Positions 1 to 6,580 of a DNA stretch of 11,569 nt are shown here, in pieces (the stretch's first letter is position 1; the number at the start of each line of letters is the position of its first letter). Where the stretch lies: contig CAZGIX010000148.1 in NCBI GenBank assembly GCA_964525785.1, positions 1 to 11,569 of the forward strand, given 5' to 3'. The notes below the pieces were generated by a model. The model saw nothing but the letters and a program-made list of their open reading frames with translations, had not been told where the DNA came from and made no database searches. Source of the DNA: JAQBDA01 sp964525785. GTDB lineage: Bacteria; Chloroflexota; Anaerolineae; Anaerolineales; UBA4823. The position numbers and the translations under genes were made by a program.

Positions 1-75
1 CATTATACTACCCAATATCGTTTATGGCTATGCCAAAGTCAAACGACCCACTAGTGATCATGGAGCTTAACCCCC

Positions 76-1146
76 TTGCGTCTTGGAATCATCGGCTTAC
101 CCCAGTCTGGTAAGACCACCGTTTTCAATGCCCTGACCCGCGGCGACCAGCCCGTCACGGTCAGCGGCGGGCGCTTCGACGTGCGCACCGCCGTGGTGGA
201 TGTGCCCGACGAGCGCCTCGACCGGCTGGTGGAGCTTTTCAACCCCCGCAAGATCACGCGTGCCAAAGTGACGTATGCCGACATCGCCGGTCTGGAAGGC
301 GGCGCCTCCGGCGGCGGTTTCTCCGGATCCCTGCTCAACCAGCTCTCGCAGATGGATGGCTTCCTGGAGGTGGTGCGCTGCTTCGAAGACCCCAACGTGC
401 CGCATCCAGCAGGGAGCGTGGACCCGTGCCGGGATATCGCCGCCATCGATACCGAGCTGCTCCTGCAGGATATGATCACCGTGGAGCGCAAGCTGGAGCG
501 CCTGGCGAGCGAGCGCACCCGAGGAGGCGGTCGCGAGAAGGCCCTGGTGGAGCGCGAAGCGGCTGTGTTCGAAAAGCTGCACGCCGCCCTCTCCTCCGAG
601 CAGCCCCTGCGCGCCGTCGAGCTTTCCCCGGAGGAAGAGAAGCTGCTCTCCGGCTATGGCTTCCTGACTCGCAAGCCCATCCTGATCCTGCTGAACCTGT
701 CCGAGGGCCAGACCCCGCCGGATGTCACCTGCCCCTACCAGCACTGCAGCGTCGCCCTCCTGCAGGGCCGGCTGGAGATGGAGATCGTCCAGCTGCCTCC
801 TGAAGAGGCGAGCGTCTTCATGCTGGAGTACGGCATCCAGGAGCCGGGGCTGAACAAGGTCATCCGCCTGTCGTATGACCTGCTTGGCTTGATGTCCTTC
901 TTCACCGTGGGCGAGGACGAGGTGCGCGCCTGGACTGTACAGCGCGGCGCCAGCGCCTACGAAGCTGCCGGCGCCATTCACACCGACCTGCAGCGGGGCT
1001 TCATCCGTGCCGAGGTCATCCCCTACGCTGAGCTGCTGGCCTTGGGCGGCTTGAGCGAAGCCCGCTCCAAAGGTAAGCTGCGCCTGGAAGGCAAGGAATA
1101 CGTGGTGCAGGATGGCGAGATCGTGCACGTGCGTTTCAACCTTTGA
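76..1146 (+). CDS. ychF: YchF-like P-loop NTPase (Obg family, C-terminal TGS/DUF933 domain)
   Basis: Cytosolic translation-associated NTPase of the YchF branch of the Obg family, 356 aa, close to the usual length of about 360. Visible motifs are the Walker A/G1 loop GLPQSGKT (residues 7-14), the G3-like DIAGL (69-73), and NLSE (207-210) at the G4 position. YchF proteins carry NxxE there instead of NKxD and prefer ATP to GTP. A helical insert follows at about 120-175, and a TGS/DUF933 domain fills about 270-356 and ends in HVRFNL. The start is TTG at 76: an in-frame stop lies at 55-57, and a GGAG ribosome site at 62-65 is 10 nt upstream. The protein is a divergent member. The usual KGEGLGN-type segment after G3 reads GGASGGGFSGSLL here, with no lysine. 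It is the first gene of the window and lies 163 bp before pepF on the same strand. Confidence 0.9.
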   Translation: MRLGIIGLPQSGKTTVFNALTRGDQPVTVSGGRFDVRTAVVDVPDERLDRLVELFNPRKITRAKVTYADIAGLEGGASGGGFSGSLLNQLSQMDGFLEVVRCFEDPNVPHPAGSVDPCRDIAAIDTELLLQDMITVERKLERLASERTRGGGREKALVEREAAVFEKLHAALSSEQPLRAVELSPEEEKLLSGYGFLTRKPILILLNLSEGQTPPDVTCPYQHCSVALLQGRLEMEIVQLPPEEASVFMLEYGIQEPGLNKVIRLSYDLLGLMSFFTVGEDEVRAWTVQRGASAYEAAGAIHTDLQRGFIRAEVIPYAELLALGGLSEARSKGKLRLEGKEYVVQDGEIVHVRFNL

Positions 1147-1159
1147 GCACCCAGACGAG

Positions 1160-1165
1160 TATAAT
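1160..1165 (+). promoter_or_regulatory. possible -10 box for pepF
   Basis: A perfect TATAAT lies 14 bp after the ychF-like stop codon and about 145 bp before the pepF start. The best -35 candidates (TTTCAA at 1134-1139, TTCAAC at 1135-1140) are poor and spaced 19-20 bp, so this is only a candidate promoter. The transcript would carry the repeat at 1177-1293 in its leader. Confidence 0.3.
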
Positions 1166-1176
1166 GCTTAGGTTAA

Positions 1177-1293
1177 CGAGATTCGAGAGCAGAGAATCGA
1201 GATTAGTGTGCTCTGCGCTGCCACACGCATTAAGACGATCCATTCTCGCCTCTTAATTCACGACTCTCTACTCTCAACTCTATATTCTCTATC
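1177..1293. repeat. degenerate GAGAATCGAG-type intergenic repeat, two opposed arms
   Basis: A purine-rich arm (1177-1205, containing GAGAATCGAGATT) faces a pyrimidine-rich arm (1241-1293, containing CGACTCTCTACTCTCAACTC). The arms are roughly complementary, with about 35 bp between them. The same motif family occurs at 4679-4712, 8111-8216 and 10555-10599. It fills most of the gap between ychF and pepF and ends just before the pepF ribosome site (AAAGGA, 1296-1301). Confidence 0.6.
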
Positions 1294-1309
1294 GTAAAGG
1301 ATACGGACT

Positions 1310-3088
1310 ATGACTCTACCTTACACTCTATCCCGCTGGAGCCTGGCTGATCTGTACACCGCCCACGATGCGCCCGATATGCAGGCGGCTTTCGACGAGC
1401 TGGAAAGCCGGGTGAGCGCTTTTGAAGCCAACCGGGAGAAGCTGGCTGCCGACATGCCGGCCCAGGAATTCATGCAGGTGGTGCGCCAGATCGAGGCCAC
1501 CAGCCGCCTGGGGTACTGCATCTCAGGCTTTGCCGAGCTGAGCTTTGCCGCCGATACCCAGGACCAGGCTGCGATGGCCTTCATGGGTCGTGTGGACCAG
1601 CTCATGGCCAGCTTCCAGAACCGGGTCTTGTTCTTCAGCCTGTGGTGGAAGGGGTTGGATGAAGGCCCAGCCAACCGGCTGATGGCCGGATCCGGCGATT
1701 ACCGCTACTGGCTGGAGGAGATGCGCCATTTCAAGCCGCACACTCTCAGCGAGCCCGAAGAGAAGATTATCAATATCAAGGATGTCACCGGCGTCAAGGC
1801 GCTGAACAACCTGTATGATTCGATCACCAACCGCTATGTCTTCAAGCTCGAAGTGGAGGGTCAGGTGCAGGAGCTGACCCGCGGCGAGCTGATGGTCTAT
1901 GTACGTGAGCATGATCCGGACCTGCGGGCGGGCGCCTACCAGGAGCTGTACCGGGTGTATGGCGACGATGCGCCCATCCTGGGGCAGATGTACCAGACCC
2001 TGGTGCGCGACTGGCGCAGCGAGCATATCGACCTGCGCAAATTCAGCAGCCCGATCTCGGCCCGCAACCTGGTCAACGACATCCCCGACGAAGTCGTGGA
2101 TACCCTGCTGGAGGTCTGCCAGCGCAACGCCCCCCTGTTCCAGCGCTATTTCCGCCTCAAGGCGCGCTGGCTGGGTATGGAGCGCATCCGCCGCTACGAC
2201 GTCTACGCCCCGGTGGCGAAATCCGAGAAGCGCTATGATTACGCCCAGGCGGCTGAGATGGTGTTGGGCTCGTTCCGCGAGTTCGAGCCGCGCGTCGCCA
2301 GCCTGGCGCAGCGCGTCTTCGATGAAAGCCACCTGGACAGCGAGGTGCGCAAAGGCAAGCGCGGCGGCGCGTTCTGCGCCAGCATCACCAACGACATCAC
2401 CCCCTGGGTGCTGGTCAACTACCAGGGTCGCGCTGACGACGTCGCCACCCTGGCCCACGAGCTAGGACACGCCATCCACGCCATGCTGGCCTCCCATCAC
2501 GGCCTGTTCACCTTCCACTCCTCCCTGCCGTTAGCTGAGACCGCTTCCACCTTTGGCGAGATGATGCTGATCGATAAGCTGCTGGCGGAGGAGAGCGACG
2601 AGAGCGTGCGCCGGGATATGCTCTTCCGCCAGGTGGATGACGCCTATGCCACCATCATGCGCCAGGCTTTCTTCGCCCTCTTCGAGCGCCAGGCCCACGA
2701 GATGGTGCAGAGCGGCGCCACGGTCGACGAGATGGCAGACGCCTATATGGAGAATTTGAAGGTCCAGTTCGGCGACTCAGTGGAGCTGAGCGACGAGTTC
2801 CGCTGGGAATGGGTCTCCATCCCGCACATCTACCAGGTGCCGTTCTACGTGTATGCCTACACCTTCGGTCAGCTCCTGGTGTTCTCGCTTTACCAACAGT
2901 TCAAAGCCGAAGGGGAAGCCTTCAAGCCGCGCTACCTGAAGATCCTTGCCGCTGGCGGGTCGGATGCGCCGGCGCGCATCCTGTCCGAAGCCGGCATCGA
3001 CATCTACAGCGCCGCCTTCTGGCAGGGAGGCTTCGACGTCCTGGCGGGCCTGCTCGACCAGCTCGAAGCCATCCCCGTCGCCGCTTAA
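1310..3088 (+). CDS. pepF: oligoendopeptidase F (M3 family zinc metallopeptidase)
   Basis: Cytosolic zinc endopeptidase that cleaves short oligopeptides, 592 aa, the usual size for the M3B/PepF family (about 600). The zinc site is clear: HELGH at residues 383-387 gives ligands His383 and His387 and catalytic Glu384. The third ligand is most likely Glu410 in AETASTFGE, 27 residues after His383 and equivalent to the VEAPS glutamate of thimet oligopeptidase. The C-terminal substrate-binding stretch PHIYQVPFYVYAYTFGQ (505-521) carries the conserved His506 and several tyrosines. The N-terminal half is the helical PepF domain. There is no signal peptide. The ATG at 1310 has AAAGGA at 1296-1301. The gene is followed after 60 bp by the DhaL-like gene on the same strand, with a strong hairpin in the gap. 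Confidence 0.95.
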   Translation: MTLPYTLSRWSLADLYTAHDAPDMQAAFDELESRVSAFEANREKLAADMPAQEFMQVVRQIEATSRLGYCISGFAELSFAADTQDQAAMAFMGRVDQLMASFQNRVLFFSLWWKGLDEGPANRLMAGSGDYRYWLEEMRHFKPHTLSEPEEKIINIKDVTGVKALNNLYDSITNRYVFKLEVEGQVQELTRGELMVYVREHDPDLRAGAYQELYRVYGDDAPILGQMYQTLVRDWRSEHIDLRKFSSPISARNLVNDIPDEVVDTLLEVCQRNAPLFQRYFRLKARWLGMERIRRYDVYAPVAKSEKRYDYAQAAEMVLGSFREFEPRVASLAQRVFDESHLDSEVRKGKRGGAFCASITNDITPWVLVNYQGRADDVATLAHELGHAIHAMLASHHGLFTFHSSLPLAETASTFGEMMLIDKLLAEESDESVRRDMLFRQVDDAYATIMRQAFFALFERQAHEMVQSGATVDEMADAYMENLKVQFGDSVELSDEFRWEWVSIPHIYQVPFYVYAYTFGQLLVFSLYQQFKAEGEAFKPRYLKILAAGGSDAPARILSEAGIDIYSAAFWQGGFDVLAGLLDQLEAIPVAA

Positions 3089-3096
3089 TATATCAA

Positions 3097-3142
3097 TTGT
3101 GTGGGGCTTTCGGCGGGCGCAAGCCCGCCGAAAGCCCACAAA
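3097..3142. repeat. strong hairpin with GCAA loop between pepF and the next gene
   Basis: Arms 3104-3118 and 3123-3137 form 15 consecutive base pairs (core CGGCGGGC / GCCCGCCG) closed by the loop GCAA. One bulged G (3103) and three more pairs follow. The hairpin begins about 10 nt after the pepF stop and ends 8 nt before the ATG at 3149. No T-run follows on either strand, so it is not a standard rho-independent terminator. It could stabilise the pepF mRNA, affect initiation of the next gene, or be a REP-like repeat. Confidence 0.7.
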
Positions 3143-3148
3143 CCCCTT

Positions 3149-3820
3149 ATGGAAGCCTCCAAGATCGACCTCCCGGCCCTGTTCCGCCATGCCGCCCACG
3201 TTCTGGACGGGCAGCGCCAGGCATTGAACCAGGCCGACGCCTTGAACCATAACCACGGCGACCACATGGTGGAGATCTTCCAGGTCGCCGCCCAGGCTGC
3301 GGCTGAGCAGGGCGGGTCCGACCTGGCGTGGTCGATGGAGCGCGCCGCTGAGCTGCTGCGCCAGATCACCGGCAACGGCTCAGCGCAGGTCTACGCCCGC
3401 GGTCTGGCGCTAATGGCGGCCCAGTTCCGCCAGCGCGGCCTCGAGATGGCGGATCTCATCCCCTATGTGCAGGGCTACTTGAGAGAGAAGGGTCAGTCTG
3501 GCGCACAGGAGGGAGAGGAGGTTACGTCCGATAAGAGCTCCGGTGAAGTGCCCAAAGCTCTGCTGGCAGCCCTGGCGGAGTGGGAGCATGCCGAAGCAGC
3601 CCTGGCGGCGGGCAAGGAGAAAGCCGGTTCCGGGCTGGACCTGGGCTACCTGTTCGGCGTGGGCATGGCGTATATGCACGCCAAACAGAAGGGCGGCGAC
3701 CGCCTGGACGTGCTCAGCGAGACCGTCGTCTCCGCCAGCCCGCTGGGCAAAACCCCCCACCGGGCGCAGTCCGGGATCATCGCCGTGCGCGCATTATTGT
3801 CCGCCCTCGCCGGGAAGTAG
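3149..3820 (+). CDS. uncharacterised protein, weakly DhaL/DAK2-like
   Basis: A 223-aa, probably cytosolic helical protein that I cannot assign firmly. Residues 27-40 (NQADALNHNHGDHM) recall the DhaL signature LDxxxGDGDxGxxM, and 75-82 (GNGSAQVY) recalls the GGSSGxLY segment of dihydroxyacetone kinase L subunits. If it is related, the metal-binding aspartates are largely replaced by Asn, His and Gly, so kinase activity is doubtful. The C-terminal part (186-223) contains SASPLGKTPHRAQSG. Residues about 112-135 look like a charged linker. I chose the ATG at 3149: an upstream GTG at 3101 lies inside the hairpin and would add 16 residues coded by hairpin DNA. No clear ribosome site precedes 3149. 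It may be co-transcribed with pepF. Confidence 0.7.
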   Translation: MEASKIDLPALFRHAAHVLDGQRQALNQADALNHNHGDHMVEIFQVAAQAAAEQGGSDLAWSMERAAELLRQITGNGSAQVYARGLALMAAQFRQRGLEMADLIPYVQGYLREKGQSGAQEGEEVTSDKSSGEVPKALLAALAEWEHAEAALAAGKEKAGSGLDLGYLFGVGMAYMHAKQKGGDRLDVLSETVVSASPLGKTPHRAQSGIIAVRALLSALAGK

Positions 3821-3835
3821 CCTTTACTGAAAAAC

Positions 3836-3970
3836 TAACCGCAAAGACTCCACCCAAGAGCGGCGGAGCAAGCGCCAGGAGCGCAAAGGTATCTAAAAAA
3901 TCTAAGCTGGGCTTATAAAACCAGGTCTTTCCATATAAGATCTTGGCGTCCTTTGCGACTTCGCGGTTCA
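3836..3970. repeat. inverted-repeat intergenic element with AACCGC ends
   Basis: The element opens with AACCGC (3837-3842) followed by AAAGAC and closes with GCGGTT (3963-3968). Inner matching segments are GCGCAAAGG (about 3881-3889) and CCTTTGCG (3951-3958). The middle is imperfectly paired and AT-rich. No coding sequence is visible. It separates the convergent DhaL-like and hsp20 genes. Similar AACCGCAAAGACGC-style intergenic repeats are, to my recollection, common in environmental bacterial genomes. Confidence 0.55.
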
Positions 3971-3979
3971 TCTCTTTCT

Positions 3980-4016
3980 AAAGATATAAAAAGCCCCGGG
4001 TTGCATCCCGGGGCTT
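3980..4016 (-). terminator. rho-independent terminator of hsp20
   Basis: A perfect 10-bp stem (AAGCCCCGGG 3991-4000 and CCCGGGGCTT 4007-4016) has a 6-nt loop. Read on the minus strand it is followed by TTTTTATATC. It begins 11 nt after the hsp20 stop codon. This is a textbook intrinsic terminator for the minus-strand gene. Confidence 0.9.
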
Positions 4017-4026
4017 CGCTGTGTGC

Positions 4027-4524
4027 TTAGTTCTTGGTTTTTACGTCGGCGACTTTGCCTTCGATCATCTTGGCGGATTCCACGCCGCGCACCGTGATGC
4101 GCTTGGGCTTGACCTCTTCGCGCTTCGGCAGGCGCAGGGTGAGCACGCCGGCGTCGTAGCTGGCTTCGATGGCATCGCCCTGGATGCCGCGCGGCAGGGT
4201 CAGGCTGCGGGAGAAGCTGCCGTAGCGGCGCTCACGCAGGTGGAAGCGGGACTCTTCCTTTTCCTCTTCGGCCTGCATCTCGCCTTTGATGGTCAAGATA
4301 TTCTCAGAGAACGTCACTTCCACGTCTTCCGGCTTGACGCCCGGCAGAGACGCCTTGACCACGAATTCCTCCGGCTCCTCCACAACGTCGAGCGCCAGGC
4401 TCCAATTGGGCTCGCTCCAGCCACCATCGGACTCAGCGCCGTAGAATCTATCGAAAAGCCGGTCCATGCTGTTGCGCATGATCATCATATCGCGAAACGG
4501 ATCCCAACGAGTAATCGAGTTCAT
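4027..4524 (-). CDS. hsp20: Hsp20/alpha-crystallin small heat-shock protein
   Basis: Cytosolic ATP-independent holdase chaperone that forms large oligomers and binds unfolding proteins, 165 aa, a normal length. The N-terminal arm (1-40: MNSITRWDPFRDMM...) has the WDPF motif typical of bacterial class A Hsp20. The alpha-crystallin domain spans about 42-135 and contains LPGVKPEDVEV (60-70), an LTIKGE strand (78-82) and the signature AxxxxGVL as ASYDAGVL (121-128). The C-terminal IxI/V-type anchor is ITV (143-145), followed by a charged tail. The ATG is preceded by a very strong AGGAGGT site (minus strand of 4530-4536). An inverted repeat lies just upstream, and a clean intrinsic terminator follows. 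It appears to be a single-gene unit behind slyD. Confidence 0.95.
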   Translation of the reverse strand: MNSITRWDPFRDMMIMRNSMDRLFDRFYGAESDGGWSEPNWSLALDVVEEPEEFVVKASLPGVKPEDVEVTFSENILTIKGEMQAEEEKEESRFHLRERRYGSFSRSLTLPRGIQGDAIEASYDAGVLTLRLPKREEVKPKRITVRGVESAKMIEGKVADVKTKN

Positions 4525-4541
4525 AGTCTACCTCCTGTCTG

Positions 4542-4571
4542 ACAATAAAGATGCTGAAATGGTTTTATTGT
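4542..4571 (-). promoter_or_regulatory. operator-like inverted repeat upstream of hsp20
   Basis: ACAATAAA (4542-4549) and TTTATTGT (4564-4571) are a perfect 8-bp inverted repeat with a 14-bp spacer. It lies just upstream of the hsp20 ribosome site in otherwise AT-rich DNA. It is not the CIRCE/HrcA element (TTAGCACTC and GAGTGCTAA). It could be a repressor site or a leader-mRNA stem controlling heat-shock expression. The AT-rich composition makes chance symmetry possible. Confidence 0.4.
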
Positions 4572-4631
4572 TTTGTAAACCGAATCTTACCCAGGATTTG
4601 TATGAAATACGTTGGATGAATGTAGGAAAAA

Positions 4632-4668
4632 TGTTAAAATGCAGGCCTAGATCGGAGATCCGGGCCTG
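4632..4668 (-). terminator. possible weak terminator of slyD
   Basis: CAGGCC (4642-4647) and GGCCTG (4663-4668) form a stem, with an inner GATC/GATC pairing and a GGA loop. Read on the minus strand the stem is followed by CATTTTAACATTTTT, an interrupted T-run. The hairpin lies about 90 bp after the slyD stop. The stem is imperfect and the T-run is broken, so strength is uncertain. Confidence 0.45.
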
Positions 4669-4678
4669 TTCTCTGGTT

Positions 4679-4757
4679 ACTCGACTCTTTGCTCTCGGCT
4701 CTCGATTCTCAATCCTTACCCCCGCAATCCCCTTATTACCTGATTCCTGATCCCTTG
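4679..4757. repeat. two-module intergenic repeat next to slyD stop
   Basis: Read on the minus strand, an ATCAGG-AATCAGGTAA-type module (4733-4757) is followed by the GAGAATCGAG-type module (4680-4712, GAGAATCGAGAGCCGAGAG). The same two modules in the same order, on the opposite strand, occur at 10482-10599. The repeat abuts the slyD stop codon at 4758-4760. Confidence 0.55.
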
Positions 4758-5237
4758 TTAATGCACGTGCCCGTGGTCGAGCTCTTCAGGTGTGGCCCAG
4801 CGCAGGGCAAGCACTTCCACGCTGAAGTCCAGCTCCTTGCCCGCCAGCGGGTGGTTGAAATCCAGCGTCACGGTGTCCTCGCCCACGGAGACAATGTGGG
4901 CCTCCATCTCGTCGCCGTCCTCGTCTTTCAAGAGCAGCTCCACACCGGGCTCGAGCGGGATCTCCGGGGGAAACTCTCCGCGCGGCACCTCGGCGATGGC
5001 GTCCGGGTCTTCATCGCCGTAGCCATCCGCGGGGGCGACTCTGAACTGTTTGTGCTCTCCCGCCGCCAGCCCGTACAGGGCGCGCTCCATGCCCCCGATC
5101 AACATACCCTTGCCCTGGATGAACTCGATCGGGTCGCTCCCCTCGGAGCTGTCCACCGTATCTCCATCCACTTTCACCGTGTAGTTCAAGGTCACGACCA
5201 CATCGTCCGCGACCGTATTGGGCGGGTTTTTCTTCAT
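4758..5237 (-). CDS. slyD: SlyD-type FKBP peptidyl-prolyl cis-trans isomerase
   Basis: Cytosolic prolyl isomerase and chaperone, 159 aa. Residues 11-75 form the first part of the FKBP domain (DDVVVTLNYTVKVDGDTVDSS..., GGMERALYGLAAGE at 48-61). The chaperone insert-in-flap domain occupies about 77-127, and the FKBP fold resumes with NHPLAGKELDFSVEVLALR (128-146). This order is diagnostic of SlyD rather than simple FKBPs. The protein ends at HGHVH (155-159), exactly where the long histidine-rich metal-binding tail of E. coli SlyD begins, so metal binding is probably reduced. The ATG has AGGAGAG (minus strand of 5244-5250) with good spacing. A leader of about 120 nt is likely if the upstream -10 box is used. 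The gene follows the PIG-L gene after a repeat-rich 457-bp gap. Confidence 0.93.
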   Translation of the reverse strand: MKKNPPNTVADDVVVTLNYTVKVDGDTVDSSEGSDPIEFIQGKGMLIGGMERALYGLAAGEHKQFRVAPADGYGDEDPDAIAEVPRGEFPPEIPLEPGVELLLKDEDGDEMEAHIVSVGEDTVTLDFNHPLAGKELDFSVEVLALRWATPEELDHGHVH

Positions 5238-5255
5238 ACGTAACTCTCCTGGCTC

Positions 5256-5302
5256 GATATCAGGACAGATACCGCGCTCATGCGCCTTCCGCCGCTGATA
5301 TC
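5256..5302 (-). other. inverted repeat in the slyD leader
   Basis: GATATCAG (5256-5263) and CTGATATC (5295-5302) are an 8-bp inverted repeat around a 31-nt spacer that holds a small GCGC-TCAT-GCGC hairpin (5274-5285). It lies immediately upstream of the slyD ribosome site and could form a nested leader-RNA stem. No riboswitch class is recognised. Confidence 0.3.
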
Positions 5303-5363
5303 TGCAAATGTCTTCAGATGTCCGGTACGGCTTATTGGAGCAGCGGAGCCATTCCGGTCTTGA

Positions 5364-5372
5364 ATTGTATCA
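5364..5372 (-). promoter_or_regulatory. possible extended -10 promoter for slyD
   Basis: On the minus strand TGATACAAT matches the extended -10 form TGnTATAAT with one mismatch. It lies about 127 bp upstream of the slyD ATG. No good -35 box is present, which extended -10 promoters tolerate. Confidence 0.35.
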
Positions 5373-5446
5373 TAGCTGGAGAGATCGAATCGCGGCTGAG
5401 GGATTTACGGCGAGCAGTCAGCGGTCGTCCGTCTGCAATCGTGCTG

Positions 5447-5552
5447 CGACCGCAAGCGACAAGGAATCCCTGCGCGAGATAGTCATAACAGGCCAGCGTA
5501 GGTTCGTAACAGCATGCACAATAGGGATTTCTCGCTGCGCTCGAAATGACAA
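5447..5552. repeat. intergenic repeat ending in CGCTCGAAATGACA
   Basis: The right end reads TTTCTCGCTGCGCTCGAAAT followed by GACA. The left part contains GGAATCCCT (5463-5471), an 8/9 inverted match to AGGGATTTC (5523-5531). The style matches a class of intergenic repeats I recall as widespread in environmental bacteria. There is no convincing coding in this gap. The 116-aa frame at 5308-5658 runs straight through the repeat. Confidence 0.5.
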
Positions 5553-5556
5553 TTTA

Positions 5557-5683
5557 GCTCTGTGGTTAAATCTTCAGGTAAGCTCACAGCGAACGGATGC
5601 CAAGTGCCCCAGGTATACGGCATCGGCACACAAAGATTATTATAGGTTTTCTCTGTGAACTCTGTGTACTCGGTGGTGAAATC
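5557..5683. repeat. CTCTGTGGT/CTCTGTGAACTCTGTG repeat remnants
   Basis: GCTCTGTGGTTAAA (5557-5570) and CTCTGTGAACTCTGTG (5650-5665) followed by GGTGGTGAAA belong to one motif family (reverse complement ACCACAGAG...CACAGAG). They flank about 80 bp of unpatterned DNA next to the PIG-L stop codon. No gene is seen in 5238-5694 apart from regulatory and repeat DNA. Confidence 0.45.
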
Positions 5684-5694
5684 GTCCGCCCTGC

Positions 5695-6549
5695 TCACAG
5701 CCCGGCGAACAGGTCGATCTCGCGCACGCCTTTTCCCGCCGGCGGCTCGGCGCGCATAAAATACTCTTTCTCGCCGAACAGGGTCTGCGCCCAGCGCATC
5801 GGCCCGCGCCGCAGCCCGGCGCCGTCCAGCTGGCTGGTATGGCAGAGCGCAGCTTCATCCTTGATCTGCGCCACTTCCCGGTAATCGATGCGCGCGTGGG
5901 TCGGGAAATTGCCCTCCCGCACCAGCACGGTCAGGTCGATATCCTGGTTGCGCCCGAAGCGCCGCGGGTCCTTGCCCAGCAGGGGCAGCACGCGCACGGC
6001 AAAGCTCAGGAATCCCTTGGGGATAACATGGTAGTAGAGTTTTTGCGGCAGGTAGGGGGATTGCCCGTCGTGGTAGGCCGGGTCGCCCGCCAGGTGGAAA
6101 GCCTTCACCGTCGCCCGGTGGATAGCGATGTGGTCGGGATGCTTGTAGCCGCCGATCGGGTCGAAGGTCAGCACCACCTGGGGGTGGATGGAGCGGATGT
6201 AGGGTACGATCCGGGCCGCCACGGAATCCAGCGCGGCAGCCGCCAGCGCCTGGGGATGGCTGTTGTCCGGCGAGCCGGGCATGCCCGAATCGCGGTAGTC
6301 GAGGAAGTACACCGCCGCCAGCCCTAGCTTCTCGGCCGCGCAGCGCAGCTCGGCTTCGCGCCGCTCGGCGATCGAGCTGAAGCCCCTCAAATGCTGCGGA
6401 TCGACCGTGCCGGCTTCGCCGCGCGTGGCGCACAGCAAGTGCACTGCCGCGCCGCGCCGGGCGTACAGCGCCAGCGTGCCGCCCATCCCGAAGGATTCAT
6501 CGTCCGGATGGGCCAATACAGATAAGATGGTTTTGTCCATATCAGCCAT
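5695..6549 (-). CDS. PIG-L family (LmbE-like) zinc N-deacetylase
   Basis: Predicted zinc-dependent deacetylase of N-acetylglucosamine-type substrates, 284 aa, cytosolic. The family signature AHPDDE is at residues 13-18 (His14 and Asp17 as zinc ligands, Asp16 as the probable general base). The second signature HPDH is at 137-140, with His140 as the probable third ligand, as in MshB. A Rossmann-like N-terminal half and a longer C-terminal extension (about 160-284, YHVIPKGF, LCHTSQLDG) match the MshB/BshB/Mca-like subgroup. Roles in low-molecular-weight thiol synthesis are possible given the neighbouring cysteine locus, but the exact substrate cannot be read from sequence. The start at 6549 has no strong ribosome site; Met4 is an alternative. 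It lies 391 bp downstream of the MoeB-rhodanese gene, behind a repeat block, so co-transcription is doubtful. Confidence 0.92.
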   Translation of the reverse strand: MADMDKTILSVLAHPDDESFGMGGTLALYARRGAAVHLLCATRGEAGTVDPQHLRGFSSIAERREAELRCAAEKLGLAAVYFLDYRDSGMPGSPDNSHPQALAAAALDSVAARIVPYIRSIHPQVVLTFDPIGGYKHPDHIAIHRATVKAFHLAGDPAYHDGQSPYLPQKLYYHVIPKGFLSFAVRVLPLLGKDPRRFGRNQDIDLTVLVREGNFPTHARIDYREVAQIKDEAALCHTSQLDGAGLRRGPMRWAQTLFGEKEYFMRAEPPAGKGVREIDLFAGL

Positions 6550-6580
6550 TCTTAATCAACAAGCTACAAAGGTCGGATCG

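Noticed and set aside
97..1128. 343-codon open frame antisense to the YchF-like gene
   Set aside because: It is a shadow frame opposite a gene with P-loop and TGS features.
1523..2458. 311-codon open frame on the minus strand inside pepF
   Set aside because: It is fully antisense to a clear M3 peptidase with an intact zinc motif. Its protein is low in recognisable motifs and looks like a codon-bias shadow.
3101..3148. Upstream GTG start for the DhaL-like gene
   Set aside because: It lies within the hairpin. The extra residues are encoded by hairpin arms and have no ribosome site.
4525..4660. CIRCE/HrcA operator upstream of hsp20
   Set aside because: The TTAGCACTC and GAGTGCTAA halves are absent. 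Only an unrelated AT-rich inverted repeat is present.
5308..5658. 116-codon plus-strand frame in the slyD-PIG-L gap
   Set aside because: It runs through two repeat elements, its composition is unlike the real genes and it has no recognisable domain.
5695..6549. PIG-L gene as a certain member of the sulfur operon (bacillithiol/mycothiol-type synthesis)
   Set aside because: It lies beyond a strong hairpin and a 391-bp repeat block, and no glycosyltransferase or ligase of thiol synthesis is present in the window. Linkage remains speculative.
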